NCBI RefSeq assembly: GCF_000385375.1
Contig: NZ_ARVV01000001.1
Span: 930,001 to 994,000 of the forward strand
From: Methyloversatilis discipulorum
GTDB lineage: Bacteria > Pseudomonadota > Gammaproteobacteria > Burkholderiales > Rhodocyclaceae
DNA length: 64,000 bases
Direction: 5' to 3'
Below are positions 28,344 through 40,176 of the stretch, piece by piece; within the stretch, counting starts at the first letter, position 1; each line of letters starts with the position of its first letter. The notes under the pieces are model-generated. The model worked only from the letters and a program-made list of their open reading frames with translations. It was not told the DNA's origin and made no database searches. Both the position numbers and the translations under genes were made by a program.

Positions 28344-29123
28344 ATGTCCGAATACGATCCGCAGTACATCAAGCCTGCCGACCCGGTAAAGCGCCGGCGC
28401 GGCATCTACATCCTGCCCAACCTGTTCACGACGGCTTCGCTGTTCGCAGGTTTCTACGCCATCGTGCAGGCGATGAATGGACGCTACGAATACTCGGCGG
28501 TCGCCATCTTCATCGCCATGGTGCTCGACGGTCTCGACGGCCGTGTCGCCCGACTTACCCATACGCAATCGGCCTTCGGTGCCGAATTCGATTCGCTGTC
28601 CGACATGGTGTCCTTCGGTGCTGCTCCGGCGCTGATCGCCTATGAATGGGCCATGCGCGGTCTGGGCAAATGGGGCTGGATCGCCGCCTTCATCTACTGC
28701 GCCGGTGCCGCGCTGCGCCTGGCCCGCTTCAACACCAACCTGGGTACCGTGGACAAGCGCTATTTCCAGGGGCTGCCCAGCCCTGCGGCCGCCGCGCTGG
28801 TGGCCGGTCTCGTCTGGGTGGCGACCGACAACGGCTACACCGGACCCGACATGCGCTGGGCGGCCTTCGTCATCACGCTGTTCGCCGGGCTGACCATGGT
28901 GAGCAATGTGAAGTTCTGGAGCGGCAAGGACATCAACCTGCGTCGCAGCGTGCCCTTCATCGTCATTTTCGGATTCGTGCTGGCCTTCGTCGCCGTGTCG
29001 GTCAACCCGCCGGTGGTGCTGTTCAGCCTGTTCGTTGCCTACGGCCTGTCCGGCTACGTGATGTGGCTGATCCGCTTCTCGCGGCGCAAGCCTCAGCTGC
29101 CGCCGACGCCACCGGAGGCCTGA
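28344..29123 (+). CDS. pssA: CDP-diacylglycerol-serine O-phosphatidyltransferase
   Basis: A 259-residue integral membrane enzyme making phosphatidylserine, the precursor of phosphatidylethanolamine. The CDP-alcohol phosphatidyltransferase motif runs [10 protein letters not shown], then GAEFDSLSD, with all aspartates present. Multiple hydrophobic helices follow. Start ATG 28344 has GGAGTGA upstream and gives [11 protein letters not shown]; an ATG 11 codons earlier is less likely. This is the PssA type often found between ilvC and leuA in betaproteobacteria. A 267-bp gap with a terminator separates it from ilvC. Confidence 0.93.
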   Translation: MSEYDPQYIKPADPVKRRRGIYILPNLFTTASLFAGFYAIVQAMNGRYEYSAVAIFIAMVLDGLDGRVARLTHTQSAFGAEFDSLSDMVSFGAAPALIAYEWAMRGLGKWGWIAAFIYCAGAALRLARFNTNLGTVDKRYFQGLPSPAAAALVAGLVWVATDNGYTGPDMRWAAFVITLFAGLTMVSNVKFWSGKDINLRRSVPFIVIFGFVLAFVAVSVNPPVVLFSLFVAYGLSGYVMWLIRFSRRKPQLPPTPPEA

Positions 29124-29251
29124 GCCGGCACGCCGTTGTCGCGGCGCGACCCGGCGACTATATTCGCGACCCTGTGCCGCTCGCGGCCAGCCGCCTGTTT
29201 TACGAAACGACCTTGCGCGCCCGCCGCTGCGGACGCGCCCCGGAGACTGCA

Positions 29252-30796
29252 ATGACCGACCGCCTCATCATTTTCGACACCACGCTGCGCGACGGCGAAC
29301 AGAGCCCGGGCGCGTCGATGACGCGCGACGAGAAGCTGCGCATCGCCCGCCAGCTCGAGCGCATGCGCGTGGACGTGATCGAGGCCGGCTTTGCGGCCGC
29401 TTCCAATGGCGATTTCGAATCGGTGCGTGCGGTCGCTGAAACCATCCGCGAATCCACCGTCTGTTCGCTGGCGCGCGCCAGCGAGAATGACATCCGCCGT
29501 GCCGGCGAGGCGATCAAGCCGGCAGCGAGCGGCCGCATCCATACCTTCATCGCGACCAGCCCCATCCACATGGAGAAGAAGCTGCGGATGAGCCCCGACC
29601 AAGTGGTCGAGCAGGCGATCAAGGCGATCGGCTGGGCGCGCGAGTACACCGAGGACGTCGAATTTTCGGCCGAAGACGCCGTGCGCTCCGACATCGATTT
29701 CCTGGTGCGCGTGTTCACCGAGGTGATCAAGGCCGGCGCGAAGACGATCAACGTGCCGGACACCGTCGGCTATTCGGTGCCGGCGCAGTGGGCCGAACGC
29801 ATGCGCATCCTGATTGAGCGCGTGCCGGGCGCCGACAAGGTGGTGTGGTCGACGCACTGTCACAACGACCTCGGCATGGCGGTCGCCAATTCGCTGGCCG
29901 CGGTGATGGCAGGCGCCCGTCAGGTCGAGTGCACGATCAACGGCCTCGGCGAGCGCGCGGGCAACGCCTCGCTGGAGGAGGTGGTCATGGCGGTGCGCAC
30001 GCGCCGCGACGTGTTCGGTGTCGAAACGCGCATCGATGCGACGCAGATCGTGCCGGCCTCGCGCCTCGTATCCACCATCACCGGCTACCCGGTACAGCCG
30101 AACAAGGCCGTCGTCGGCGCCAACGCCTTCGCGCATGAATCCGGCATCCACCAGGACGGCGTGCTCAAGCACCGCGAAACCTACGAAATCATGCGCGCCG
30201 AGGACGTTGGCTGGAACACCAACAAGCTGGTGCTCGGCAAGCACTCGGGCCGCAATGCCTTCCGCGCGCGACTGACCGAACTGGGCATCGTGGTCGAGTC
30301 GGAAGAGCAGCTCAACGTCGCCTTCGCCGCCTTCAAGGAGCTGGCCGACAAGAAGCATGAAATCTTCGACGAGGACATCCAGGCGCTGATGAGCGACGAG
30401 GCCGTGACGCCGGAGCAGGAGCAGTACAAGCTGGTGGCGCTCAGTTCGCGTTCGGAAACCGGTGAACTGCCACAGTCCGTGGTCACGCTGTCGGACGGCG
30501 GGCGCGAAGTGAAGGTGTCGTCCAACGGCAGCGGCCCGGTCGATGCGGCCTTCTGTGCCATCGAATCGGTGGCGAAGAGTGGTGCCGAGCTTCTGCTTTA
30601 CTCGGTCAATGCGATCACCACCGGCACCGATGCCCAGGGCGAGGTAACGGTGCGTCTGGCGCTGGGCGGCCGCATCGTCAACGGGCAGGGGGCCGACACT
30701 GACATCATCGTCGCCTCCGCCAAGGCCTACATCAATGCGCTGAACAAGCTGCAGGGCGTGCAGAAGCTGAATCCGCAGGGCGAGAGCCCGATCTGA
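29252..30796 (+). CDS. leuA: 2-isopropylmalate synthase
   Basis: A 514-residue enzyme condensing acetyl-CoA with 2-oxoisovalerate, the first step of leucine synthesis. The catalytic TIM barrel has [14 protein letters not shown] and the metal motif [18 protein letters not shown] follows. The C-terminal leucine-binding regulatory domain (about 390-505) is present, so feedback inhibition is expected. GGAGA precedes the ATG. It ends 6 bp before the convergent DUF2069 gene. Confidence 0.98.
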   Translation: MTDRLIIFDTTLRDGEQSPGASMTRDEKLRIARQLERMRVDVIEAGFAAASNGDFESVRAVAETIRESTVCSLARASENDIRRAGEAIKPAASGRIHTFIATSPIHMEKKLRMSPDQVVEQAIKAIGWAREYTEDVEFSAEDAVRSDIDFLVRVFTEVIKAGAKTINVPDTVGYSVPAQWAERMRILIERVPGADKVVWSTHCHNDLGMAVANSLAAVMAGARQVECTINGLGERAGNASLEEVVMAVRTRRDVFGVETRIDATQIVPASRLVSTITGYPVQPNKAVVGANAFAHESGIHQDGVLKHRETYEIMRAEDVGWNTNKLVLGKHSGRNAFRARLTELGIVVESEEQLNVAFAAFKELADKKHEIFDEDIQALMSDEAVTPEQEQYKLVALSSRSETGELPQSVVTLSDGGREVKVSSNGSGPVDAAFCAIESVAKSGAELLLYSVNAITTGTDAQGEVTVRLALGGRIVNGQGADTDIIVASAKAYINALNKLQGVQKLNPQGESPI

Positions 30797-30802
30797 GCGA
30801 CC

Positions 30803-32682
<1,880 letters not shown>

Positions 32683-32685
32683 CGC

Positions 32686-34239
32686 TCAGGGGCGGCTGGC
32701 AGGATCGGATCGACCACCGCTGCTCGTGTTGGCGCTCATTTCCTCGATCTCGAACAGTTCGAAGGCCTGCGTCTGCAGGTCGAGATCGGACAGGCGAGCG
32801 TCGCCGAGCCGGTAGCGGCCGCCGGAATTGTGCGCGATGAGCAGGTCGCGACCGTTGGCCTCGCCGGGCGGCAGCATGATGCAGGGGTGCGGGCGGTGGC
32901 TGGTAAGCGGCGGCAGGCGCAGCGCGGGTACCGCGGCGCGCGACCCCGACGCCTCGAACACCACGGTCGCCGCCTGGGCGCCGTGACTGAGCAGTTCCAC
33001 CCCGACATCGATGGCGCCGGCACTGGCGCTGCGCGCCCAGCGCACGACGCAGATCATCCAGTTGCGACTGCCGCTGCCCTTGATCAGCACCGGCAGGCCG
33101 GGCCGGACCAGACCGGTCGGGCCGGCGTCGAGGCGCAGCGCAAAACCATTCGGACTGTCGTTGAGCAAGGTCCAGCCGGTGGTCTGGTTGTCCCAGTCGG
33201 CGGCTGGATCGCGTCGTTCGAGCAAGTGCCAGATGGCGTCGAAGCCGATCAGCATGCGTATCGCCTGGCCACGCTCGCGCCGCGCGTGCTGCCGTCGCGG
33301 CATCGCCATCCAGCGCGCCTGCAGGCGGCGCAGCAGGCGACGCGTGCGCGTCTGACCGAGACAGGCCGGCAGGTACATGTCGGCAACGTTGCCGCCTTCG
33401 TCGATCAGGTCGAGATGGTGGGCCAGCACCTGACCGAGCCGCTGGCAGGAGCAGTAGAGGATGTGCGGACCGCGTTCCGGATCGGGCGCCGCCCGCAGCA
33501 GCGGCGTCGGGCCGTGATCGTGCTCGTCGTCTATCCAGAACCACGAATCGAGGTCGCGATGCGGCGGGTTCGACTGGATCTGTACCGCGCCCGAATAGCT
33601 GCGCACGTAGTCGGCGATGTTGAAGAAATCGGCTGGCGCGAGGTGCGGCGGTTGCGCCAGTTCGAGCGCGATCAATTCGCGGTGCAACTGTTCGGCGTCC
33701 GCCGAGCCGGCGATCTGGGTGGCCGGCGTGGCCATCATGCGGGCGTGCATCAGCAGGGCGTGCGCCGTTGTCCACATGCCGGGCGGTACGTCGGCTGCGG
33801 TCAGCGTGCGCAGGGCGTAGACGTCGAGCAGGCAGAGCATGGCGTGTCCTGCCGCGCGCGACGGCTTGTGGGCGGCGCGCGCCTGCAGGGCGTCCAGATA
33901 GCTGCGCGCAATCTGCATCAGCGCATCGCACAGCCGATCGGCCGCATCTCGCAGCGTTGCCTGCACGGGCAGTCCGCTGGCGGCAAGCTGCGGCTTGAGT
34001 GCTGTCGCGCAAGCCAGCGCGCGGTCGTGGAAGATGTCGAGCACGCGTACCCGCGCCGGCGCGTCCATGCGCGTCTGGGCGAGTACGCCGAGGCAGGTGG
34101 CCAGCGCGGCTGCTTCGTGCCCCGGATCGCCGGCGGCGGGTGTTGCCAGCCAGTCGAGTACTGTCCGCAATGGGTCCCCGGTCTTTGCCGAGCGCAAAAG
34201 GCTGTCGGGCGCGGCAGGAACGGGGGCAGGGGCGGACAT
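32686..34239 (-). CDS. PilZ-like domain protein, putative c-di-GMP effector
   Basis: A 517-residue soluble protein. The first 330 residues are mostly helical and unfamiliar to me. Residues about 315-430 resemble a PilZ domain: an Arg-rich RRERGQAIR stretch (321-328), then NDSPNG (360-365) matching the (D/N)xSxxG motif, then strands ending DVGVELLS. Such domains bind cyclic-di-GMP. The start is uncertain: ATG 34239 (MSAPAPVP) lacks a clear ribosome site. It is divergent from pyrF. The window has at least one c-di-GMP hydrolase candidate (HD-GYP) but no GGDEF gene. Confidence 0.65.
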   Translation of the reverse strand: MSAPAPVPAAPDSLLRSAKTGDPLRTVLDWLATPAAGDPGHEAAALATCLGVLAQTRMDAPARVRVLDIFHDRALACATALKPQLAASGLPVQATLRDAADRLCDALMQIARSYLDALQARAAHKPSRAAGHAMLCLLDVYALRTLTAADVPPGMWTTAHALLMHARMMATPATQIAGSADAEQLHRELIALELAQPPHLAPADFFNIADYVRSYSGAVQIQSNPPHRDLDSWFWIDDEHDHGPTPLLRAAPDPERGPHILYCSCQRLGQVLAHHLDLIDEGGNVADMYLPACLGQTRTRRLLRRLQARWMAMPRRQHARRERGQAIRMLIGFDAIWHLLERRDPAADWDNQTTGWTLLNDSPNGFALRLDAGPTGLVRPGLPVLIKGSGSRNWMICVVRWARSASAGAIDVGVELLSHGAQAATVVFEASGSRAAVPALRLPPLTSHRPHPCIMLPPGEANGRDLLIAHNSGGRYRLGDARLSDLDLQTQAFELFEIEEMSANTSSGGRSDPASRP

Positions 34240-34330
34240 CGGGGCGGGGCGCAAGGACGTGTAGAGCGCTGATTCTAGTAAACTCGTGTTTTGTCTGCGC
34301 AGGCCATACGCCTCACTTTCCGTCCGCACC

Positions 34331-35071
34331 ATGAACATGCCTACTTCCTCCGTCCAGTCCAAGGCCGCCATCGACCCCGCCGATCGGCTCATCGTGGCGC
34401 TCGACGTGCCGTCCGCGGACCAGGCGCGTGCCATCGTCGACCAGCTCGGCGACGCCGTCCGCTTCTACAAGATCGGCCTAGAACTGTTCATGAGCGGCAA
34501 CTACTTCGAACTGCTCGACTGGTTGATCGCACGGAACAAGAAGGTTTTCGTCGACCTGAAGTTCTTCGATGTGCCGGAAACCGTACGCTCCGCGGTGCGC
34601 GCGCTGTCGTCCAGCGGTGCCACCTTCGCCACCATTCACGGCAATCAGGCCATCATGGAAGCCGCCGGCGCCGACAAGGGGGCGCTGAAGATACTCGCCG
34701 TCACGGTGCTCACCAGCCTGGATCGGGGCGATCTCGACGATCTCGGTTTTGCCTGCGACGTCGATGCTCTGGTGCTGTCGCGTGCACGGCGTGCGCTGGC
34801 CGCCGGCTGCGACGGGGTCGTGTCGTCGGGGCTGGAGGCGCCGCACATCCGCGCCGAACTGGGCGAGCGCATCCTGGTCGTGACGCCGGGCATCCGGCCG
34901 GTCGAGAATCGCCCGGTCGATGACCAGAAGCGTACGGTCGATGTTGCGCAGGCGCTGGCCAACGGTGCCGACTACCTGGTGGTCGGGCGGCCGATCCGCA
35001 ATGCGGCCGATCCGGCGGCGGCGGCCTGGCGCATGCAGGAACAGATCGCGCAGGCGCTCGGCCAGCGCTGA
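34331..35071 (+). CDS. pyrF: Orotidine 5'-phosphate decarboxylase
   Basis: A 246-residue TIM-barrel enzyme making UMP from OMP. The catalytic tetrad motif DLKFFDVPETV is intact, as are RLIVALDVPS at the start and VVTPGIRP near the end. The start ATG 34331 (MNMPTSS) is the best of several in-frame options. It is a stand-alone gene, divergent from the PilZ-like gene. Confidence 0.97.
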   Translation: MNMPTSSVQSKAAIDPADRLIVALDVPSADQARAIVDQLGDAVRFYKIGLELFMSGNYFELLDWLIARNKKVFVDLKFFDVPETVRSAVRALSSSGATFATIHGNQAIMEAAGADKGALKILAVTVLTSLDRGDLDDLGFACDVDALVLSRARRALAAGCDGVVSSGLEAPHIRAELGERILVVTPGIRPVENRPVDDQKRTVDVAQALANGADYLVVGRPIRNAADPAAAAWRMQEQIAQALGQR

Positions 35072-35207
35072 TCGTTGGCAGGTGCGCATCATCAGCCCTT
35101 CGGATGATGATGCGCCGGACGCCCTTGCTGCATACTCGTTGCGTCTTCCCTTCCCATCGGGCTTGCCCCGCGCGCGAGTGCTGGCGTCAATACACTCGTT
35201 CTCCGCA

Positions 35208-36137
35208 ATGACACGCGTCGGCCGCATCGGCCTCGCCGTGCGCATGCTCTTGATGCTCTGTTCACTACTGCTGTGCGGGCTGGTGCAGGCGGCGTCCGTG
35301 CTCGTGCTGCTGAGCGAGCCAGGCGGCGCCTATGGCGAGTTTGCCGAGGCGCTGAAGAACGAGCGCAGCGCCCGCGGCGGTTTCTCTCTGGCCGTGGCGA
35401 CGCGGAACGATTTCAATGTCGCCTCCCTGACCGCACACGACGCCGTGATCGCGGTGGGTGCCGGAGCCCTGCGCACTGTGGTGCAGGCGGACGTGTCGAC
35501 GCCAGTGCTCAGCGTGCTGGTGCCGCAGAGTGCATTCGAGTCGATGCTGACCGCGGGCAATACGCGCCGCTGGTCGGCCATACACATAGATCAGCCCTTC
35601 ATCCGCCAGGTCGACCTGATACGCATCGCGCTGCCCGAGGCCCGACGCATCGGCGTGCTCTTCGATGCCGCTGACCCGGAGCGCCTGCAGCCCTTGAAGA
35701 ATGCAGTTGCCGGCACCTCGATGCAGATATCGAGCGGCAGTTTCACCGGCGAATCGTCGCTGTTCGCGGCGCTGTCGCAGGTGCTCGACAACGCTGACGT
35801 CTTCCTGGCGCTGCCCGATCCGCAGGTGCATAACGCGGGGACCATACGCAATCTTCTGCTCACGTCGTTTCGTGCGCGCGTGCCGGTGGTCGGCTTCTCG
35901 GCGGCGTACGCGCGTGCCGGTGCCGTCATGTCCCTGTACTCGACGCCGGAGCAGATCGCTCGCCAGACGGCGGACGCGATCGCCTTCTGGATGCGCGAGC
36001 GCACCTGGCCGACACCGCGCCATCCTCGACATTTCACCGTGTCGGTCAACGCGCACGTCGCGCGCTCGCTCGGGCTGCGCATCGAGGATGGCGACGCGCT
36101 GCGCGACAAGCTGGTCCGCCAGGAGCGATTGCCATGA
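35208..36137 (+). CDS. ABC substrate-binding-like periplasmic protein coupled to a sensor kinase
   Basis: A 309-residue secreted protein with a signal peptide (VRMLLMLCSLLLCGLVQAA) and a periplasmic-binding-fold body of the ABC_sub_bind (DUF534/TrpX-like) family: ARRIGVLFDAADPERL, VPVVGFSAAYARAGAVMSLY and the C-terminal SVNAHVARSLGL are typical. There is no permease or ATPase gene; instead its stop overlaps the start of a hybrid histidine kinase by four bases (ATGA). It therefore probably acts as a ligand sensor for the kinase. The ligand is unknown. Confidence 0.85.
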   Translation: MTRVGRIGLAVRMLLMLCSLLLCGLVQAASVLVLLSEPGGAYGEFAEALKNERSARGGFSLAVATRNDFNVASLTAHDAVIAVGAGALRTVVQADVSTPVLSVLVPQSAFESMLTAGNTRRWSAIHIDQPFIRQVDLIRIALPEARRIGVLFDAADPERLQPLKNAVAGTSMQISSGSFTGESSLFAALSQVLDNADVFLALPDPQVHNAGTIRNLLLTSFRARVPVVGFSAAYARAGAVMSLYSTPEQIARQTADAIAFWMRERTWPTPRHPRHFTVSVNAHVARSLGLRIEDGDALRDKLVRQERLP

Positions 36138-38059
36138 AACGCTGGGGCATTCGGCAACGCGTGCTGCTGGTCGCACTGGCGCCGGTCGTGGTGTTCGGCA
36201 TCGCAGCCGGCATCTGGATGGTGCTGCACCGGCTTGCCGAACTTGAGAACGGCCTGGTCGAACGCGGTCGCGCGACTGCGCGGCAAGTGGCGGCCACTGC
36301 CGACTACGGGGTGTTTTCCGGCAATACCGAGTCGCTGGTGTCGCTTATCGAAGCGGCGCGTCGCGAGCGCGACGTAAGCGGCATCATGGTTTCGAGTCGT
36401 GACGGCGACCTCGTCGTATCCGGCGGCGAACTCAGTCCGGAGGCTTATGTGCCGGGCAAGCGACCGGCGGGGCTTGCGCTGATCGAGCTCGAACATTCGT
36501 TGATGTTCATCGAGCCGATACTGCGCAGTGCGGTACTCGACGACCCCGACGTATTCGACGGCCTGAGCGAGATGCCGGCCGACCGGCAACCGGTGGGCTG
36601 GGTGCTGGTCGAGGTGTCGCGTCAGCGGGTCGATGCGATGAAGGGGGATTTCATCGTCACGACGGCCATCGTCGTGGCCGTTGCGCTGCTGGCGGCGAGT
36701 GCGTTCGCGATGCGCATCAGCCAGACGGTGACTGGGCCGGTGCGTGAAGTGTCGCGCGCGGTGCGTCGCATCGGCGAGGGAGATCTTTCCGCGCGCGTTT
36801 CGGTATTTGGCGGAGGTTCGCTGCGCGTGCTGGCCGAAGGCGTGAATGGCATGGCCGAGCGCTTGCTGCGCGCACGCGACGAACTCGAGGCAAGGATTGC
36901 GGACGCCACCCGCCAGCTGCGCAGCCGCACCGACGAAGCGGAGCGCGCCAATCATGCGAAGTCGCGTTTCCTCGCCGCCGCCAGCCATGACCTGCGGCAG
37001 CCGATGCATGCGCTGGGACTGTTCGTGGCCGAACTGGCCGAGCGCCTGCGTGGATCGGAGCACCGTACGCTGATCCGGCAGATCGAGGAATCGGTCGGCG
37101 CCATGGAAGATCTGCTCGACGCCCTGCTGGACATGTCCAAGCTCGACGCCGGCGGCGTGACGGTGCGCCGGTCGGAATTTCCGCTCCAGCCCATGCTTGC
37201 CCGCATCGTCGAGGACTTTGCCGCCGATGCGCTGCAACGCGGCTTGCGGCTCAAGCTTCGCGCGACCGACCTGTGGGTCGAGTCGGACCCCTTGTTGCTC
37301 GAACGCATCATGATCAACCTGCTGTCGAACGCGGTGCGCTACACGCAGCGCGGCGGCGTGCTGGTGGTCGTACGACGGCGCGGCGCCAGCGCGGTGATCG
37401 AGGTGCGCGACTCGGGGCCGGGTATTCCGCCCGAGGCGCACGACATGATTTTCGAGGAGTTCTATCAGCTGCAGAACCCGGCGCGGGCACGCGGGCAGGG
37501 CCTCGGCTTGGGTCTTGCCATCGTGCGCCGGCTGACCGGTCTGCTCGGGCACGACGTGGCCATCCGCTCGCGAGCGGGGCGCGGCTCGGTGTTCTCAATC
37601 GAAGTGCCGGTTGTTGCGGCGCCGGTCGGACGTCATCAGACGGGCGAACCGGAGCCGCTGCAGACGCCCCTGTCAGTGTTCGTCGTGGTGATCGATGACG
37701 ACCCGGGGTCGCGCACCAGCATTGCCGGCCTGCTGGCATCCTGGGGGTGCGAAGTGCTCTGCTCGGCCAACCTCTCGGAAGCGCGCGACATGATGAGGCA
37801 GCGCGACAAGGTGCCGTCGCTCATCCTGTGCGACTTCCGCCTGGCTGCCGTGGCCAGCGGCATCGACGTGCTCGACGCACTGCTGGCCGAACAGAGCGGC
37901 GACATCGCGGCCGCGCTGGTGACCGGCGACACCGATCCGCAGGTTCGCCGCATGGCCGCCGCGCGTGGCTATCCGGTGCTGCACAAGCCGGTACGTCCGG
38001 CCCGCCTGCGTGCGCTGGTGCAGCAGGTCGTGCTCAGGCAGCAGAACCCTGTCGGCTGA
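36134..38059 (+). CDS. Hybrid sensor histidine kinase (HAMP-HisKA-HATPase-REC)
   Basis: A 641-residue membrane kinase. One hydrophobic helix at about 13-30, a periplasmic domain to about 172, a second helix at about 174-192, HAMP, then HisKA with phospho-acceptor H285 in AASHDLRQPMHA. The ATP domain has an N-box (INLLSNAVRYT), G1 (DSGPGIP) and G2 (GQGLGLGLA). The C-terminal receiver has D567 in LCDFRL and the lysine in HKPVRP. It is translationally coupled to the periplasmic-binding-like gene, which probably docks on the sensor domain. No separate output regulator is adjacent. Confidence 0.93.
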   Translation: MKRWGIRQRVLLVALAPVVVFGIAAGIWMVLHRLAELENGLVERGRATARQVAATADYGVFSGNTESLVSLIEAARRERDVSGIMVSSRDGDLVVSGGELSPEAYVPGKRPAGLALIELEHSLMFIEPILRSAVLDDPDVFDGLSEMPADRQPVGWVLVEVSRQRVDAMKGDFIVTTAIVVAVALLAASAFAMRISQTVTGPVREVSRAVRRIGEGDLSARVSVFGGGSLRVLAEGVNGMAERLLRARDELEARIADATRQLRSRTDEAERANHAKSRFLAAASHDLRQPMHALGLFVAELAERLRGSEHRTLIRQIEESVGAMEDLLDALLDMSKLDAGGVTVRRSEFPLQPMLARIVEDFAADALQRGLRLKLRATDLWVESDPLLLERIMINLLSNAVRYTQRGGVLVVVRRRGASAVIEVRDSGPGIPPEAHDMIFEEFYQLQNPARARGQGLGLGLAIVRRLTGLLGHDVAIRSRAGRGSVFSIEVPVVAAPVGRHQTGEPEPLQTPLSVFVVVIDDDPGSRTSIAGLLASWGCEVLCSANLSEARDMMRQRDKVPSLILCDFRLAAVASGIDVLDALLAEQSGDIAAALVTGDTDPQVRRMAAARGYPVLHKPVRPARLRALVQQVVLRQQNPVG

Positions 38060-38073
38060 GTAGCGGGCGGTCC

Positions 38074-38102
38074 TTGCGGTAACTCCGGTACTTCGCTAAC
38101 AT
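38074..38102 (+). promoter_or_regulatory. Sigma-70 promoter of rpsP operon
   Basis: TTGCGG, exactly 17 bp, TAACAT, ending 31 bp before the rpsP ATG. Good spacing and the expected position for a ribosomal protein operon. Confidence 0.6.
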
Positions 38103-38133
38103 CGCGGGTTTTCCTCGTTTCGAAGGAATCGTA

Positions 38134-38376
38134 ATGGTCGTTATTCGCCTCGCGCGTGGGGGTGCCAAGAAGCGCCCGTTCTTCAATATCATCGCCACCG
38201 ACTCGCGCAATCGTCGCGATGGTCGTTTCATCGAGCGCGTCGGTTACTACAACCCGGTCGCTCCTGAAGGCACCACCAGCCTGTCGGTCAACGCCGAACG
38301 TCTGGCCTACTGGCAGAGCGTCGGCGCCCAGCTGAGCCCGACGGTTGCCCGTCTGGTCAAGCAGCAGGCAGCCTGA
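38134..38376 (+). CDS. rpsP: 30S ribosomal protein S16
   Basis: An 80-residue ribosomal protein with the family start [15 protein letters not shown] and middle [19 protein letters not shown] precedes the ATG. First gene of the rpsP-rimM-trmD-rplS operon. Confidence 0.99.
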   Translation: MVVIRLARGGAKKRPFFNIIATDSRNRRDGRFIERVGYYNPVAPEGTTSLSVNAERLAYWQSVGAQLSPTVARLVKQQAA

Positions 38377-38396
38377 TCAAGCACGTTTCCGAAGCA

Positions 38397-38921
38397 ATGG
38401 TCGTACTGGGGCGCATTGCCGCTCCGTTCGGCGTGCAGGGCTGGTTGCATCTGCAGGCCTTCGGCGACGATCCGCAGTCCTGGAAGGTGATCGAGCATTG
38501 GCTGGTCAGTGCCGATGCGGACGCTGCGCCTGAACGCTGGCGCGAGCTCAAGCTCGATGGCTTCAAGCTGCAGGCCAAGGGTCCCGTCGTGCGCTTCGAG
38601 GGCTGCAACGACCGGACCGCGGCGGAGAAGCTGGTCGGCCTGTACGTGGCTGCTCAGCGCCATGATCTGCCGGATACGGAAGATGACGAGTACTACTGGG
38701 GCGATCTGATCGGCCTCGACGTCGTCAATCAGTCAGGCGAGCGGCTCGGCCGTGTAGACCGGCTGCTGGAAACCGGTGCGAACGATGTGCTGGTCGTGGT
38801 CGATGACGCGGCCGGGGCAGAGAAGCCGGTTGAGCGGCTCATCCCCTTCGTTTCGGCAGTGGTGAAGGACGTGGACCGTGAAGCAGCGGTCGTGCGCGTC
38901 GAATGGGACGCGCAGTGGTAA
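38397..38921 (+). CDS. rimM: 16S rRNA processing protein RimM
   Basis: A 174-residue factor for 30S head maturation. The N-terminal domain starts [18 protein letters not shown], and the C-terminal PRC-barrel has [20 protein letters not shown] and ERLIPFV. Position after rpsP and overlap with trmD (19 bp) are standard. Confidence 0.98.
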   Translation: MVVLGRIAAPFGVQGWLHLQAFGDDPQSWKVIEHWLVSADADAAPERWRELKLDGFKLQAKGPVVRFEGCNDRTAAEKLVGLYVAAQRHDLPDTEDDEYYWGDLIGLDVVNQSGERLGRVDRLLETGANDVLVVVDDAAGAEKPVERLIPFVSAVVKDVDREAAVVRVEWDAQW

Positions 38922-39634
38922 GTGATGCGCACGCGGGGCAGCCGGTCACCTTCGAGGTGATTTCGCTGTTCCCGGAAATGTTTTCAGCCATCGAACGCAG
39001 CGGCATCACGCGGCGGGCGATGGAAAGATCGTTGTGGCAGGTCCGGCATACCAATCCGCGCGATTTCGCGACGGACGCGCACCGCACCGTTGACGACCGA
39101 CCTTACGGCGGTGGCCCGGGCATGGTGATGCTGGCCGAACCGTTGGCGCAGGCGATCGCAAGTTGCAAGGCGCGCCATCCGGCAGCGGTCAAGGTCGTGC
39201 ATTTCTCGCCGGCCGGTGAGCGCCTGACGCACCGGCGGGTGATGGATCTGGCAGCGGAGCCGGCCTTGATACTGCTCTGCGGTCGGTACGAGGGCATGGA
39301 TCAGCGGCTGATCGACCGCGATGTCGAGCTGGAGCTGTCCTTGGGCGACTTCGTGTTGTCCGGTGGCGAACTGCCGGCGATGGCGCTGATGGATGCGATC
39401 ATCCGTCAGTTGCCGGGCGCGCTGAACGATGCGGCGTCCGCAGTCGAGGATTCCTTCGTCGGCGGGCTGCTCGATTGCCCGCACTACACCCGCCCCGAAG
39501 TCTGGGACGGCAGGCCGGTGCCCGAGGTGTTGCTGTCCGGCGACCACGCGCGGATACGCAAATGGCGCGCCGAGCAGGCGCTGGAACTGACGCGCAGGCG
39601 TCGTCCGGATCTGCTGGCGCAGGAAGAGAAGTAG
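38903..39634 (+). CDS. trmD: tRNA (guanine37-N1)-methyltransferase TrmD
   Basis: About 243 residues; methylates G37 of tRNAs reading CNN codons, using SAM. The trefoil-knot SAM site is visible as [13 protein letters not shown] and [18 protein letters not shown] 38903 overlaps rimM by 19 bp; GTG 38915 is an alternative start and neither changes the core that begins near [12 protein letters not shown]. Confidence 0.98.
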   Translation: MGRAVVSDAHAGQPVTFEVISLFPEMFSAIERSGITRRAMERSLWQVRHTNPRDFATDAHRTVDDRPYGGGPGMVMLAEPLAQAIASCKARHPAAVKVVHFSPAGERLTHRRVMDLAAEPALILLCGRYEGMDQRLIDRDVELELSLGDFVLSGGELPAMALMDAIIRQLPGALNDAASAVEDSFVGGLLDCPHYTRPEVWDGRPVPEVLLSGDHARIRKWRAEQALELTRRRRPDLLAQEEK

Positions 39635-39663
39635 TTTTTTTGCAGTACGCGGACGGCAGTCGT

Positions 39664-39717
39664 CTTGCCGTTCCCTCAACAAACGCACGCATCACGGCAA
39701 ACGTGCTCTGCGGCAAG
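39664..39717 (+). promoter_or_regulatory. Candidate leader with alternative hairpins before rplS
   Basis: CTTGCCGT (39664-39671) can pair with ACGGCAA (39694-39700) or with CGGCAAG (39711-39717), which would be mutually exclusive. It lies between trmD and rplS, 28 bp before the rplS ATG. A regulatory role is speculative. Confidence 0.3.
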
Positions 39718-39744
39718 GCAATGCCATAGACCAGGAGTCAAGAC

Positions 39745-40125
39745 ATGAATCTGATCCAGCAACTCGAGCAGGAAGAAATTGCCCGCCTGGGCAAGAACAT
39801 CCCCGAATTCGCGCCGGGCGACACCGTCATCGTTAACGTGAACGTGGTCGAAGGCGACCGCAAGCGTGTCCAGGCCTACGAAGGCGTCGTGATCGCCAAG
39901 CGTAACCGTGGCCTGAACTCGAACTTCATCGTCCGCAAGATTTCCAGCGGCGAAGGTGTCGAGCGTACCTTCCAGACCTACTCGCCGCTGATCGCGTCGA
40001 TCGAAGTGAAGCGTCGTGGCGATGTCCGTCGCGCCAAGCTGTATTACCTGCGTGAGCGCTCGGGCAAGTCGGCGCGCATCAAGGAAAAGCTGGCCAAGCG
40101 CAGCGCACCGAAGAGCGCAGCCTGA
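39745..40125 (+). CDS. rplS: 50S ribosomal protein L19
   Basis: A 126-residue ribosomal protein at the 30S-50S interface. [11 protein letters not shown] at the start, FAPGDTV and [16 protein letters not shown] are typical. CAGGAG precedes the ATG. The operon ends at the strong terminator 13 bp downstream. Confidence 0.99.
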   Translation: MNLIQQLEQEEIARLGKNIPEFAPGDTVIVNVNVVEGDRKRVQAYEGVVIAKRNRGLNSNFIVRKISSGEGVERTFQTYSPLIASIEVKRRGDVRRAKLYYLRERSGKSARIKEKLAKRSAPKSAA

Positions 40126-40138
40126 TATCCGGCTGACA

Positions 40139-40176
40139 GCAATAAAAAAGGGACCGCGAGGTCCCTTTTTTATTGC
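40139..40176. terminator. Bidirectional terminator between rplS and folE2
   Basis: A perfect 17-bp inverted repeat (GCAATAAAAAAGGGACC and its complement) around a GCGA loop, with A6/T6 tracts on both sides, so it works for transcripts from either strand. It contains the last codons and stop of folE2. Confidence 0.95.
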
